64,000 bases of DNA from Phycisphaerales bacterium (GCA_035627955.1 DASPKU010000021.1:1-64000); one strand, 5' to 3'; shown: positions 31,957-41,653, counted from the stretch's first letter. The notes: generated by a model not told the origin, from the letters alone. A program made the numbers and translations.

Positions 31957-33705
31957 TCACAGCTCAACCATCTGCATGTCCGCGCTCTGAGCAACCTCAA
32001 CAACCGGCTGGCTCACGTTGCTGACGAACACGCCCAGGTCTCCGTGGCTCTGCGCCATCTGGTGCCGGATGTTCCCGGCGTTGAAGGTCTCGGCCCGCGG
32101 CAGGACCACCTCGCGACCAGCGGGCACCTGCGCCCACGTGGAGACGACCACCACCGAGGCGACGCCATCGACAACGGGCGGCGCCCCCTGCAGCACGGCC
32201 AGCATGTCCAGGGCGATCTGCCCCTCGCTCTTGGCCACCTCGATCACCGGGATCGCCTGGTGGAACGACTGCAGCATGTTGCGGGCGTTCTCGAACGTCC
32301 CGGCCTTCTCGGCCCACGTGGCCCCGGGCAGCACGATGTCGGCGCGGTCAACCAGCGGTGTGTACAGCGTGTCGATGAGGACCGTGAACTTACCCCCGAG
32401 CGCATTCAGCAGCTCGTCGGTGGCCCACTGGGTCGGGTAGTTGCCCGTGACGATCACCCCGCCGATGTCGCTGCGCCCGCTGCCCTTGCCCAGCGCCCCG
32501 AGCAGCTGCTCGTAGGAGAGCACGTTGCCGAAGGTGGAGAGCACGCGCCGCACGCCGCGGGCGTTGGGGGCCTTCTCGGCGTACACCTTGAACCCATTAG
32601 GGTCATTCGGCGGGAAGGTCTTGTCCTCGCCGTGGAACGGCACGGGGCCGACAGCGAGCACGCACTGGGGGTCGATGGCGCGGGCGAGCTTGGCCAGCGC
32701 CCACGCCTCCTCGCAGGGCAGCATCGGGCTGACGACCAGGGCAACCCGCTTGCCGCTTGCGACGGCGACCTTCAGCCCCTCGATGGCGTCGTCGTACGCC
32801 CGCACGTAGTCGGCCTCGACCAGCGTGCCGTACTGCTTGCGCAGGGGCGAGCGGAGGCGGTCGGGGCCGTGCACGAACTTCCACCCGTAGCGGACCTCGT
32901 CGGTGATCCACCACTTGTTGACGCTCATGTTGGTCCGGGGCTTGATGCGGTAGATCTTGCCCTCGTTGTGGTGGATGGAGATGTTGTCGCCGCTGGCGGT
33001 GAGCGGGTCGATCGAGGGCGTCTCCTTGAGGAACCACACGCGCTGGGCGAACAGGAAGTCCTTGTCCAGCAGCGCGCCAACCGGGCAGAGGTCGATCACG
33101 TTCGCCGAGAGCTCGTTGTCGATCGGCACTCCCGGGAAGACGTCGATCTCCTCCTTGTTGCCGCGCCCCATCACCATCAGCTCGCCGGTGCCGGTCACCT
33201 CGCGGGTGAAGCGGACGCAGCGGGTGCACATGATGCAGCGGTCGCTGTAGAGGTAGACGTGCGGGCCCAGGTCCTTCTTGGGCTGCTTGACCTTCTGCTC
33301 CTCGAAGCGCGACACGCCGCGACCATAGAGGTAGGAGTAGTCCTGGAGGAAGCACTCGCCGCTCTGGTCGCACACCGGGCAGTCGAGCGGGTGGTTGATG
33401 AGCAGGTACTCCATCACCGCCTTCTGGTTGGCCACGGCCTTGGGGCTGTCGGTGTAGACGACCATGCCGTCCACCGCCGGGGTCTGGCAGGTGGGGAAGA
33501 GCTTGCCGCCCATGAAGGGCTCGAGCTGCCCGGCCTTGTTGGGGGCCATGGCCTCACCCAGGCAGATGCGGCAGCTGGCGACGACGGAGAGCCCGTCGTG
33601 GTAGCAGTACTGCGGGATGTCGACGCTGTGAGCGTTCGCGGCCTGGAGGATCGTCTGGCCGGGCGTGAAGTCGCACTTCTTCCCGTTGATGGTGATGGTC
33701 GGCAT
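31957..33705 (-). CDS. nuoG: NADH-quinone oxidoreductase subunit G (orphan)
   Basis: The protein has 582 residues, shorter than E. coli NuoG but normal for the compact form. The 2Fe-2S site uses Cys34, Cys45, Cys48 and Cys73. The His-Cys3 4Fe-4S site has His105, Cys109, Cys112 and Cys118. A further 4Fe-4S site uses Cys157, Cys160, Cys163 and Cys207. A molybdopterin-oxidoreductase-like domain follows from about 240 on. It passes electrons from the NADH module to the Q module of complex I. No other nuo genes lie in the window, so it is either dispersed or part of an alternative complex. ATG 33705 begins exactly at the ferredoxin fold. Confidence 0.9.
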   Translation of the reverse strand: MPTITINGKKCDFTPGQTILQAANAHSVDIPQYCYHDGLSVVASCRICLGEAMAPNKAGQLEPFMGGKLFPTCQTPAVDGMVVYTDSPKAVANQKAVMEYLLINHPLDCPVCDQSGECFLQDYSYLYGRGVSRFEEQKVKQPKKDLGPHVYLYSDRCIMCTRCVRFTREVTGTGELMVMGRGNKEEIDVFPGVPIDNELSANVIDLCPVGALLDKDFLFAQRVWFLKETPSIDPLTASGDNISIHHNEGKIYRIKPRTNMSVNKWWITDEVRYGWKFVHGPDRLRSPLRKQYGTLVEADYVRAYDDAIEGLKVAVASGKRVALVVSPMLPCEEAWALAKLARAIDPQCVLAVGPVPFHGEDKTFPPNDPNGFKVYAEKAPNARGVRRVLSTFGNVLSYEQLLGALGKGSGRSDIGGVIVTGNYPTQWATDELLNALGGKFTVLIDTLYTPLVDRADIVLPGATWAEKAGTFENARNMLQSFHQAIPVIEVAKSEGQIALDMLAVLQGAPPVVDGVASVVVVSTWAQVPAGREVVLPRAETFNAGNIRHQMAQSHGDLGVFVSNVSQPVVEVAQSADMQMVEL

Positions 33706-33913
33706 GGGCCGCAATGGTAGCGGGAGGGGGCCATGACTTCCGGTAACCGATCAGCCCCGTTGGGCCTGTACCACCCACGCCGCGTGCGCGCCCGCACAGA
33801 CCAATCCCGGGGCGTGATCGGTGGGCTCAGGACCCATCCCGGGTCACCTTTCTGGTGCGAGGGCGACCGCACGAGGCGGACCCCTCTCCAAGCCCTAGAG
33901 AGGAGAGACAGGG

Positions 33914-34651
33914 ATGTTGAATCACAAGCTCATGTTCGCGATGGTGGCGGGGGGCGTCGTGGGGGTCATGGGTTTGGCGGGCGCCGCGGAGGGCGCCATC
34001 ATCGACCTGACCACGCCCAACTCCTCGGGCATGCTCAACGGGGCAGTGTTCCAGCACAACACCGAGCAGGCGGCGGGCACGGGCATTTACGAGCCCTTCG
34101 TGCGTATCCGCATGAACGGCTTCGAGGAGGGGTACAACACCTCCAACAACGACCTTCCGTTCGACGAGCTCGCCGGCATCTGGACACGCGACATCCAGGT
34201 CCAGGACCTGCTCACCGTCGAGCGCGACGGCATCACCTACTACGACTTCCGCCTGGACATCAACGAGTCCCGCGGCGGCACGCAGAGCCTGCTCTCGCTC
34301 GACGAGATCCAGATCTACACCTCGCCCATCGGCAGCCAGAACACGACCAACGTGGCCTCGCTGGGCACGCTTCGGTACGACCTTGACGCCGGCGGGGACA
34401 ACTGGGTGAAGCTCGAGTACGAGCTCAACGCGGGTTCGGGCGTAGGCGACATGACGCTGCTGGTGCCTGTCACGGCCTTCGCCGGGGCCGCCCCCAGCGA
34501 CTACGTCTACCTCTACTCCGCCTTCGGCACCAACCACAGCTCCAGCGCGGGCTTCGAGGAGTGGGCGATCCGCGGCGTGCCGATCCCCGCGCCGGGCCCC
34601 CTGGTCGTGGCCAGCCTCGGCCTGGTGCTCATCACGAAGCGCCGGCGGTAG
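33914..34651 (+). CDS. PEP-CTERM-like secreted protein, first of three
   Basis: The protein has 245 residues. It has a signal peptide (MFAMVAGGVVGVMGLAGAAEG), a beta-rich body and the tail PIPAPGPLVVASLGLVLITK followed by RRR. GAGGAGAGACAG precedes the ATG, a leader also seen upstream of the PEP-CTERM gene at 47851. The body contains GFEEGYNTSNNDLPFDE and DEIQIYTSPIGSQ, which I do not recognise. It is probably exported and processed by an exosortase-type system. Confidence 0.75.
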   Translation: MLNHKLMFAMVAGGVVGVMGLAGAAEGAIIDLTTPNSSGMLNGAVFQHNTEQAAGTGIYEPFVRIRMNGFEEGYNTSNNDLPFDELAGIWTRDIQVQDLLTVERDGITYYDFRLDINESRGGTQSLLSLDEIQIYTSPIGSQNTTNVASLGTLRYDLDAGGDNWVKLEYELNAGSGVGDMTLLVPVTAFAGAAPSDYVYLYSAFGTNHSSSAGFEEWAIRGVPIPAPGPLVVASLGLVLITKRRR

Positions 34652-34810
34652 TTTGGGCAAGACCGCCCGCGCGAGTGGCGCGGGCGGGGGATGAAGCGGT
34701 CCTCATCCTCCGAATTCGCGGGTTAGAGGACCATTTTGGTCGCCACCGTGTGGAGTTGGATGCACGTTCTCCGCAGGCGGAGCCCTCGCTCCGCGCTGTG
34801 AGGAGGATGG

Positions 34811-35446
34811 ATGCGTTCACTGTGTTCCCTCGTGTGTGTGAGCGGGGTCCTCGCCCTTACCGGGGCGGCTTCCGCCGATGTCATTCAGTTCACCTCCGAC
34901 TCCATGGCGAGCACGGAGAACCTGGGGTCCTTCGAGGGCAGCCTCGACTACAACCCCGCTCAGCAGAAGCTGACGATCACCATTACCAACACATCGCCGG
35001 TGGCCAACGGCGGGTTCCTGACCGGCCTCGCGTTCCGGATCGGCAGCAGCGATGCAGCGGCGTCGGCCATCCTGGTCACCGGCCCGGTCAACTTCCAGAA
35101 CCTCGGCCCGGCCGAGGCTCCGCCGTTCGGCCACTTCGTCGCCGGCGCGGCACTCGACGCCGACTGGACCGGCGGCGGGCAGCCCTCGCGGGGCCTGGGC
35201 GTCGGCCAGACCGGGGTGTTTGAGTTCAACGTCACGGCCAGCGACGGCGCTGCGCTGGAGGCTCTGGACTTCATCGACGTGGCGAACCACCCAGGTCCGG
35301 ACATGGTGGTCCGCTTCCGCGGCTTCGCCGATGGCGGCTCGGACAAGGTCCCGGCCCGCCCCGACGAGGTCGTCCCTGCCCCCGCAGGGGTGGCGGTGCT
35401 GAGCGCGGCGGGGTTGCTGGTCGCGACGCGCCGTCGTCGCCGCTAG
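34811..35446 (+). CDS. PEP-CTERM-like secreted protein, second of three
   Basis: The protein has 211 residues with a signal peptide (MRSLCSLVCVSGVLALTGAA) and the tail VPAPAGVAVLSAAGLLVATR followed by RRRR. GGAGGATG precedes the start. The beta-rich body (LTITITNTSPVANGGFLTGL) resembles other planctomycete choice-of-anchor proteins. Function is unknown. Confidence 0.72.
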   Translation: MRSLCSLVCVSGVLALTGAASADVIQFTSDSMASTENLGSFEGSLDYNPAQQKLTITITNTSPVANGGFLTGLAFRIGSSDAAASAILVTGPVNFQNLGPAEAPPFGHFVAGAALDADWTGGGQPSRGLGVGQTGVFEFNVTASDGAALEALDFIDVANHPGPDMVVRFRGFADGGSDKVPARPDEVVPAPAGVAVLSAAGLLVATRRRRR

Positions 35447-35668
35447 GTTGCCCAGGTTCACAAGGCTGCGGGTGGGTGCCTGCTCCGGGGGCGTGATCGG
35501 ACCACAAGCGCCGAATTTGCGCCCGCAATTCGCACAAAAATATTGAACTGCGTTGGTCTCCCCGCGAAACTTCATCCCAGCCGGGCGTTCGCCCGGATGG
35601 GTGGAGAGACTGCCATCGCACGCGCATCGGCGGCGGTGGTGCCCGGTTCGGGCGGGGAGAGACGGCCA

Positions 35669-36400
35669 ATGCGTTCCATCTTGGCAGGGGTGATTGTCGC
35701 GGCCGCGTGCGCGGTGTCGCAGGCGGGTGTGGTGTTCAGCGGCACCAGCTCCGGCGGCAAGGCCGCGGAGGCCACCTTTTCGGTGAACGCCAGCGGCGAG
35801 CTGATTGTGACGCTCAGCAACACCTCGCTGGCCGATGTGCTGATGCCCCCGGACATCCTGACCGCGATCTCGTTCGACATCTCGGGGCCTGCGGTGGCGT
35901 TGACGCGCCTGAGCGGGCACCTGGGCGCTGGTTCGACGGTCGTGTACGACCCCGATGGCCAGCCCGCGGGCGGCGATATCGGCGGAGAGTGGGCCTACCG
36001 CGCGGGCGTGGTCGGCGCTCCGGGCGGGCGTGACTACATCATCAGCTCCTCGGGGCTCGGCGGGCTGGTCGGCAACGGCGACCGCTTCCCTGGGCCCGAC
36101 CTGTCGCCGCCGCCAAACCCCGACGGTCTCCAGTATGGTCTGACGTCGCTGGGTGACGACATCGCGACGGGCAACGGCGGCGTGCTCGGCAGCGGCGGCC
36201 TGATCAAGCACAGCGTGGTGTTCCGATTGGGCAACGCCGGCGCCAACTTCGACCTCAGCCGCATCGAGAACGTGCTGTTCATCTACGGCACGTCGCTGGG
36301 CGAGGGCGAGTTCACCGGCACGCTGATCATCCCCGCGCCCGGCGCGGTGGGGCTGATGGCCGCGGGCCTGGGCGTGATGGGCCTGCGGCGTCGCCGCTGA
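35669..36400 (+). CDS. PEP-CTERM-like secreted protein, third of three
   Basis: The protein has 243 residues from ATG 35669, which is preceded by GGGGAGAGACGG. The signal peptide is MRSILAGVIVAAACAVSQAG. The body includes TLSNTSLADVLMPPDILTAI, similar in style to the previous gene (LTNTSPxxxxGFLTG), suggesting shared ancestry. The tail is IPAPGAVGLMAAGLGVMGLR plus RRR. The upstream frame to 35543 is rejected because it removes the signal peptide from the N-terminus. Confidence 0.75.
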   Translation: MRSILAGVIVAAACAVSQAGVVFSGTSSGGKAAEATFSVNASGELIVTLSNTSLADVLMPPDILTAISFDISGPAVALTRLSGHLGAGSTVVYDPDGQPAGGDIGGEWAYRAGVVGAPGGRDYIISSSGLGGLVGNGDRFPGPDLSPPPNPDGLQYGLTSLGDDIATGNGGVLGSGGLIKHSVVFRLGNAGANFDLSRIENVLFIYGTSLGEGEFTGTLIIPAPGAVGLMAAGLGVMGLRRRR

Positions 36401-36443
36401 TGAAGTGACAGGGGCGCGAGCGGGCCGCGCTACGCTTCCCGCC

Positions 36444-37835
36444 ATGGCTTCTCCTCACGTCTTTCAGGCTCCCAAGGGCACGCGCGACTTCTACCCGGTG
36501 GAGGCGGCGCGCCGGCGATTCATCATGGAGGCGTGGCGGTCGGCGTCGGTGCGGCACGGGTTCGACGAGATCGACGGGCCGACGTTCGAGCACCTGGACC
36601 TGTACACGGTCAAGAGCGGCGAAGGGATCGTCAGCGAGCTGTTCAGCTTTGAGCGGGCGGGCGGGGAGAAGACGTACGCGCTGCGGCCGGAGTTCACGCC
36701 CACGCTGGCGCGGATGTACGCGACCAAGGCCAACAGCCTGCCCAAGCCGACCAAGTGGTTCATGGCGGGGCCGTTCTTCCGGGCCGAGCGCCCGCAGCGG
36801 GGGCGGCTGCGGGAGTTCCTGCAGTGGAACGTTGACCTGCTGGGCGATGCGTCTCCCGCGGCGGACGCGGAGGTGATCGCGACGTGCGTGTCGATGCTGC
36901 GCTCGGTGGGGCTGACCGAGAAAGACGTGCGGGTGAAGGTCAATCACCGCGCAGCGCTGGCGCAGTGGCTGGAGTCCCGCGGGCTGGCGCAGGATCTGCA
37001 CACGGGGCTGCTGGGGCTGCTGGACGCAAAGGGCAAGATGCCGCCGGCGGACTTTGTCGCCAAGCTGGCGCAGTACGGCTTCACGCCCGAGCAGGCGGAG
37101 GTGTTCAGCAAGGGCATCATCCGCACGACGGCGCCGGTGGGGCCGGGGTCGACGGTGAACGTCGAGCTTGCGTTCAACGAGCGAGCGGGGGACGCCGCGC
37201 CGGGGCAGGAGCTGGTGGACCTGACGTTCTTCTCGCAGGCGGTGACGCCGCTGGCCAACGAGCTGGTCGCGGCGGGGATCATCGACTGGATCGACTTTGA
37301 CCTGTCGATCGTGCGCGGGCTCGCGTATTACACGGGGATGGTGTTCGAGGTGCACGAGGCGGGCGGGAACGAGCGGGCGATCGCGGGCGGCGGGCGGTAC
37401 GACAACCTGGTGGAGCTGTTCGGCGGGCCCGCAACGCCGGCTGTTGGGTTCGGCATGGGCGACGTTGTGTTGTCGCTGGTGCTGGGCGACAAGGGGCTGA
37501 TGCCCGATGAGGCGGCGCTGCTGGAGAAGGCGGGCGTGCGGCCGGACGTGTTCGTGATCAGCAACGGGCAGCCGGAGAGCGAGGCGCAGCTGAAGCCGCT
37601 GGTGGCGATGCTGCGCGGCGCGGGGCTGCACGCGCGGCACACGTACAAGACGACGCGGAACATCGGGAAGCTGCTGCAGGACGCCGCGGCGAGCAAGGCG
37701 CGGGTGGCGGTGATCATCGAGAGCGCGGCGGTGGCGCAGGTGAAGGACCTGGCGAGCGGGGGGCAGGTGGCGGTGCCGCTCTCGGAGGTGGTGGGGAGGT
37801 TGGTAGGGGGGTTGGGAATGCAGAGGAACGCATAG
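36444..37835 (+). CDS. hisS: Histidyl-tRNA synthetase
   Basis: The protein has 463 residues. The class II core is present: PKGTRDFYP at the start, motif 2 as RAERPQRGRLREFLQWNVD, the histidine-binding LAYYTGMVFEV and motif 3 region GGGRYDNLVELFGG. A C-terminal anticodon-binding domain spans about residues 365-455. It charges tRNA-His. ATG 36444 is the first start that begins at the conserved core. A 530-bp gap full of fold-back repeats follows. Confidence 0.96.
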   Translation: MASPHVFQAPKGTRDFYPVEAARRRFIMEAWRSASVRHGFDEIDGPTFEHLDLYTVKSGEGIVSELFSFERAGGEKTYALRPEFTPTLARMYATKANSLPKPTKWFMAGPFFRAERPQRGRLREFLQWNVDLLGDASPAADAEVIATCVSMLRSVGLTEKDVRVKVNHRAALAQWLESRGLAQDLHTGLLGLLDAKGKMPPADFVAKLAQYGFTPEQAEVFSKGIIRTTAPVGPGSTVNVELAFNERAGDAAPGQELVDLTFFSQAVTPLANELVAAGIIDWIDFDLSIVRGLAYYTGMVFEVHEAGGNERAIAGGGRYDNLVELFGGPATPAVGFGMGDVVLSLVLGDKGLMPDEAALLEKAGVRPDVFVISNGQPESEAQLKPLVAMLRGAGLHARHTYKTTRNIGKLLQDAAASKARVAVIIESAAVAQVKDLASGGQVAVPLSEVVGRLVGGLGMQRNA

Positions 37836-38365
37836 GAAGGGCAGAGGAGTGCAGAGGATTCAGAGGTGGGCGCGGTGAGTGGTGGAGCGACAGCCCTCCT
37901 CCGCCCCGTGGGGGCGGCAATGTTCTTGAGGGGCGTTCCACCGGTTGCGCTCGCGGACTCGCTTCACCGGTGGCAACACTCTGGCGCCCCCTTGGGGGCG
38001 GGGAGAGGGAGCCGAGTGCACCGGTGCCTGCAGCCTTACAGGCTGCCGCGGCGCGTGGCTGTTTTGTCCGCGGGCGGCGCTCGTCGTGGACTCCTCGCTC
38101 TGCCCGCGGCTACTGAACGTCAGCCTTTCAGGCTGGGATCGTGCCGAGGAGTTGGTTGCGGGCGGGGCGCTTGGGTTGGTCGTGAGTTAATCCATAGCGA
38201 CGAAGACGTCGCCATGGCACGCCCGGGAAGGTCGCCGTGGCACGCGCGGCGTGTAGCTATCACTAACTGAAACCGGCGCGGGTGGTTCCCAATAGTTCGG
38301 CAGCGGTCCCCGCTTTCTGGGATACTCCAGGGGTGGACGTGTGACACGGGAAGGAGGGCTGGCGC
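37836..38365. repeat. Gene-free gap packed with fold-back repeats
   Basis: No coding frame is convincing here. A GC-rich nested fold-back lies at about 37893-38010 (CGCCCCGTGGGGGCG at the left, GCGCCCCCTTGGGGGCG at the right, with CCACCGG/CCGGTGG inside). GCAGCCTTACAGGCTGC lies at about 38030. CCATAGCGACG (38192-38202) and CGTCGCCATGG (38207-38217) form another palindrome whose family recurs at about 62236-62261. Confidence 0.6.
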
Positions 38366-38953
38366 GTGCTGGACAAGCTGCTGACGGGGGATGCGATCTG
38401 GTTCGGGGTGCCGGCGCTGGTGGGGACGCTGCTGTTTGTCATCCGCATGGTGCTGATGCTGTTCGCCGGGCATGGGATGGACGTCGATCACGGTGGTGGG
38501 GGGGACGTGACCGACGGGGGCGGGGCGGTGGATGGGCACGACGCGGCCGGGGCGTTCAAGGCGTTGTCGCTGCAGACGCTGCTAGCGTTTGCAATGGGGT
38601 TCGGGTGGGGCGGGATCCTGGGGCTGTACACGCTGAAGTGGGACCTGGGGCGGAGCCTGCTGGTGGGGATGGGCATGGGCCTGTTCATGGTGTGGCTGCT
38701 GGCGGTGATGCTGAAGGCGACGATGGAGCTGCAGAGCAGCGGGAATGTGCGGCTGGAGAACGCCGTGGGGAGCGAGGCGGATGTGTACGTGCAGATCCCC
38801 GAGCGCGGCCAGGGGCAGGTGAAGCTGGTGGTGAAGGACCGGATGCGGATCGTGAACGCGTCGTGGGAGGGCGAGGGTGTGCCCCAGGCGTCGCGGGTGC
38901 GGGTGGTGCGGGTGAACCCGGACAACTCGGTGACGGTGACGCCGCTGGGCTGA
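38366..38953 (+). CDS. NfeD-like membrane protein (flotillin partner)
   Basis: The protein has 195 residues. The GTG start has AAGGAGG 8 nt upstream. Three membrane segments (about 10-35, 66-85 and 93-115) precede an OB-fold domain (VGSEADVYVQIPERGQGQVK to VRVNPDNSVTVTPLG) of the NfeD type. NfeD proteins of this short form are encoded with flotillins (YuaF-FloT in Bacillus) and act in membrane microdomains. The next gene is a flotillin, which supports the call. Confidence 0.82.
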   Translation: MLDKLLTGDAIWFGVPALVGTLLFVIRMVLMLFAGHGMDVDHGGGGDVTDGGGAVDGHDAAGAFKALSLQTLLAFAMGFGWGGILGLYTLKWDLGRSLLVGMGMGLFMVWLLAVMLKATMELQSSGNVRLENAVGSEADVYVQIPERGQGQVKLVVKDRMRIVNASWEGEGVPQASRVRVVRVNPDNSVTVTPLG

Positions 38954-39043
38954 CTTCTGGCTGAAGCCGGACCGGTGGCGGGTGATTGGCAAGGGAACGG
39001 GCCTGATCGTGTATGCTCGGGGCCGTTTGGGGAGGTTATCGCT

Positions 39044-40678
39044 ATGCGCATGAGTGGCTTGAGTGACATGATGTTGGTGGTCGGGCAGGCGAGCGACAGC
39101 GCGATCTACGGGATCGGGGCCGTGGTGGCGGTGGTGCTGCTGGTCCTGTTCATCGTGCTGTTCATCGCGAGCCGGTACAAGCGGTGCCCGAGCAACCGGG
39201 TGCTGGTGGTGTACGGCTCGGTGGGCAAGGACCGGGCGGCGAAGTGCTTCCACGGCGGCGGCGCGTTCATCTGGCCGCTGATCCAGGACTACGCGTACCT
39301 CTCGCTGGAGCCGGTGGTCATCGATATCCCGCTGGAGGGGGCGCTGTCGCTGAACAACATCCGCGTGAACGTGCCCGCGACGTTCACGGTGGGCGTGTCG
39401 ACGGACCCGGTGCTGATGAACAACGCGGCGGAGCGTCTGCTGAACCTGCACCCCCAGCAGGTGCGGGAGCAGGCGCAGGACATCATCCTGGGTCAGCTGC
39501 GGCTGGTGATCGCGACGCTGTCGATCGAGGAGATCAACAAGGACCGCGAGAAGTTCATGACGCTGATCAACGCCAACGTGGCGCAGGAGATCAACAAGAT
39601 CGGCCTGGACCTGATCAACGTGAACGTGCGGGACATCACCGACGAGGTGGGGTACATCGCGGCGATCGGCAAGCGGGCGGCGGCGGAGGCGATCAACCGC
39701 GCGAAGGTGGAGGTGGCGGAGCAGGACCGGGAAGGAGCGACGGGCGAGGCCGCGGCGGTGCGCGAGCGGACCGTGAAGGTTGCGGCGGAGCTGGCGGCGG
39801 GGGTCGAGGGGCAGAAGCTGGCGGAGCAGAAGCAGCGTGTGGCGGTGGCGGCGCTGGAAGCCGAGGCGGTGAAGGGCGAAGTGGCGGCCAAGCGCGAGCG
39901 CGAGATCACGATGGCGCAGCGCGAGGCGGAGACGATCGCGGCGAAGAAGAAGGCGGAGCAGGAGCAGCGCGTGCGGGTGGCGGAGGCGGAGGCGACGGCG
40001 ACCACGGGCGAGAACGCCTCGCGGGCGCTGATGGCCGAGAGCAACGCCAAGCTGGCGGAAATCCAGGCGGAGGCGACGCGGCGTTCGCAGGTGGCGCAGG
40101 CCAAGGCGCAGGAAGCGGTGATGCTGGCGCAGCGCGACCAGGAGAAGGCACGTCTGGCGCGTGACCAGATTGCCCCGCAGGAAGTGGAGAAGCTGCGGGT
40201 GGAGATCGCGGCGGAGGCGGAGGCGGAGCGTCGGCGTCGCGAGGCGGCGGGCGAGGCGGACGCGATCCTGGCGAAGTACGAGGCGGAGGCCAAGGGCGTG
40301 CAGATGGTGATGGAGGCGAAGGCCGAGGGCTACCGCAAGCTGATCGAGGCCTGCGGTACGGACCCGGCGGTGGGGCCGACGCTGCTGCTGATCGAGCAGC
40401 TGCCCAAGCTGGTGGCGGAGCAGGTGAAGGCGGTGGGCAGCCTGAAGATCGACAAGATCACGGTGTGGGACCAGGGGACGAACGCGAACGGGCGGAACGC
40501 GACGGCGGACTTCATCAGCGGGATGGTGGGGGCGTTGCCGCGTCTGCACGAGCTGGCGAAGCAGGCGGGCATTGAGCTGCCGCCGGCGCTGGGCAAGCTG
40601 TCGGAGCGTGACGGCCAGAACGTGGTGGTCAAGCCGCCGCACGCGAACGGGGACGCGACGACGACGCGGGCGAGTTGA
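39044..40678 (+). CDS. Flotillin-like SPFH-domain protein
   Basis: The protein has 544 residues. One membrane helix (about 20-42) is followed by an SPFH domain (SNRVLVVYGSVGKDRAAKCF to about 225). A long Ala/Glu/Arg-rich coiled coil (about 230-430) follows, and then the C-terminal KITVWDQG block typical of FloA/FloT-like proteins. GGAGG lies 8 nt upstream of ATG 39044. It probably organises membrane microdomains together with the NfeD-like neighbour. Confidence 0.9.
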   Translation: MRMSGLSDMMLVVGQASDSAIYGIGAVVAVVLLVLFIVLFIASRYKRCPSNRVLVVYGSVGKDRAAKCFHGGGAFIWPLIQDYAYLSLEPVVIDIPLEGALSLNNIRVNVPATFTVGVSTDPVLMNNAAERLLNLHPQQVREQAQDIILGQLRLVIATLSIEEINKDREKFMTLINANVAQEINKIGLDLINVNVRDITDEVGYIAAIGKRAAAEAINRAKVEVAEQDREGATGEAAAVRERTVKVAAELAAGVEGQKLAEQKQRVAVAALEAEAVKGEVAAKREREITMAQREAETIAAKKKAEQEQRVRVAEAEATATTGENASRALMAESNAKLAEIQAEATRRSQVAQAKAQEAVMLAQRDQEKARLARDQIAPQEVEKLRVEIAAEAEAERRRREAAGEADAILAKYEAEAKGVQMVMEAKAEGYRKLIEACGTDPAVGPTLLLIEQLPKLVAEQVKAVGSLKIDKITVWDQGTNANGRNATADFISGMVGALPRLHELAKQAGIELPPALGKLSERDGQNVVVKPPHANGDATTTRAS

Positions 40679-40684
40679 GTTCGC

Positions 40685-41497
40685 GTGGTCCGACGGCTGG
40701 CGTCCAACGCGATCGCCCCCGGGCTGCTGCTGTGCATGGCGGTGGCGGTGCTCTGGTTAGACCTACGCGCCGTCGGCCCCATGATTGAGCAAGTACGTGC
40801 CCTCGGCTATTCAATGGCCGAGGGCACGGTGCTTTTGGCGGGAACTGATTGGGCACGCGATGGGAAGCGTGGAAGGTCGGGGCAGCTGGGCATCAAGATC
40901 GTGTACCGGTATGAGGTGGGCGGGCAGGTGTACACGGGCCAACGCTACCGGTACGGGCTGCCGGGCAGCGAGGCGGAGGCGGAGGCCGTCGTGTCGCGAC
41001 ATGGGATCGGCGAGCCTGTTCGCGTGTGGTATGACCCAGAGAACCCAAGGTCGGCAATGCTCGCGCCGGGGCTGAATCACTGGGATTGGCGGAAGCTGCT
41101 GTTTCTGCTGCCGTGGAATGTGGGGCTGGTGATGGTGTGCTTCGCGGCGCTGGGGTCGGCGGGGGTGCACCTGCCGGCGTTTGTGCCCGATGGACGCGGC
41201 GTGCCACGGTGGCGGCAGGGGACAGTGGGTGTGCGCTCGGACGCCGTGGCGCCGGTGTGCGAGGCGGGGCTGGCGCTATGCGTGGTGGGTGTGCTGGGCT
41301 CGATCGTGGTGGCGTTTGTGCCATGGCGCTTGGAGGCGGTGCTGGTGGGGGTGGCGTGGGGGGTTGTGGGTGTCGTGGGGGTGGGGACGTGGGTGCGGGC
41401 GCGGGTGAGACTGCGGCGGCCGCGGGGGGTGTGGGACTCAGAGAAGGGTGGAGGAACGCAGAGGAGGGCAGAGGCGCGGGAGGGTGGCGGGTCATGA
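40685..41497 (+). CDS. DUF3592 membrane protein
   Basis: The protein has 270 residues. It starts 6 bp after the flotillin stop. DUF3592-type features are an N-terminal helix, a soluble part with YRYEVGGQVYTGQRYRYG and VWYDPENPRSAMLAPG, and later membrane helices. The last 30 residues are Gly/Arg-rich and resemble repeat-derived sequence (GGGTQRRAEAREGGG). Function is unknown, but it seems to belong to the NfeD-flotillin operon. Confidence 0.75.
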   Translation: MVRRLASNAIAPGLLLCMAVAVLWLDLRAVGPMIEQVRALGYSMAEGTVLLAGTDWARDGKRGRSGQLGIKIVYRYEVGGQVYTGQRYRYGLPGSEAEAEAVVSRHGIGEPVRVWYDPENPRSAMLAPGLNHWDWRKLLFLLPWNVGLVMVCFAALGSAGVHLPAFVPDGRGVPRWRQGTVGVRSDAVAPVCEAGLALCVVGVLGSIVVAFVPWRLEAVLVGVAWGVVGVVGVGTWVRARVRLRRPRGVWDSEKGGGTQRRAEAREGGGS

Positions 41498-41506
41498 GAC
41501 GGGAGC

Positions 41507-41532
41507 CCACCGAGATGAGGACATCTCGGTGG
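41507..41532. repeat. CCACCGAGATG palindrome, intergenic
   Basis: CCACCGAGATG (41507-41517) and CATCTCGGTGG (41522-41532) are perfect arms around AGGA. It lies 10 bp after the DUF3592 stop and could form a hairpin at the operon end. Confidence 0.85.
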
Positions 41533-41653
41533 CACCAATCCAGCTGGAATGAGGACCGGCACGAAGGGTTGGCCGACCCGAGTTTCATGCCCGGCTCAGT
41601 GCGGGGTGTGATGGTGTGACCGGGGAAAACAGGCTTACCACAGGAGACCGATC

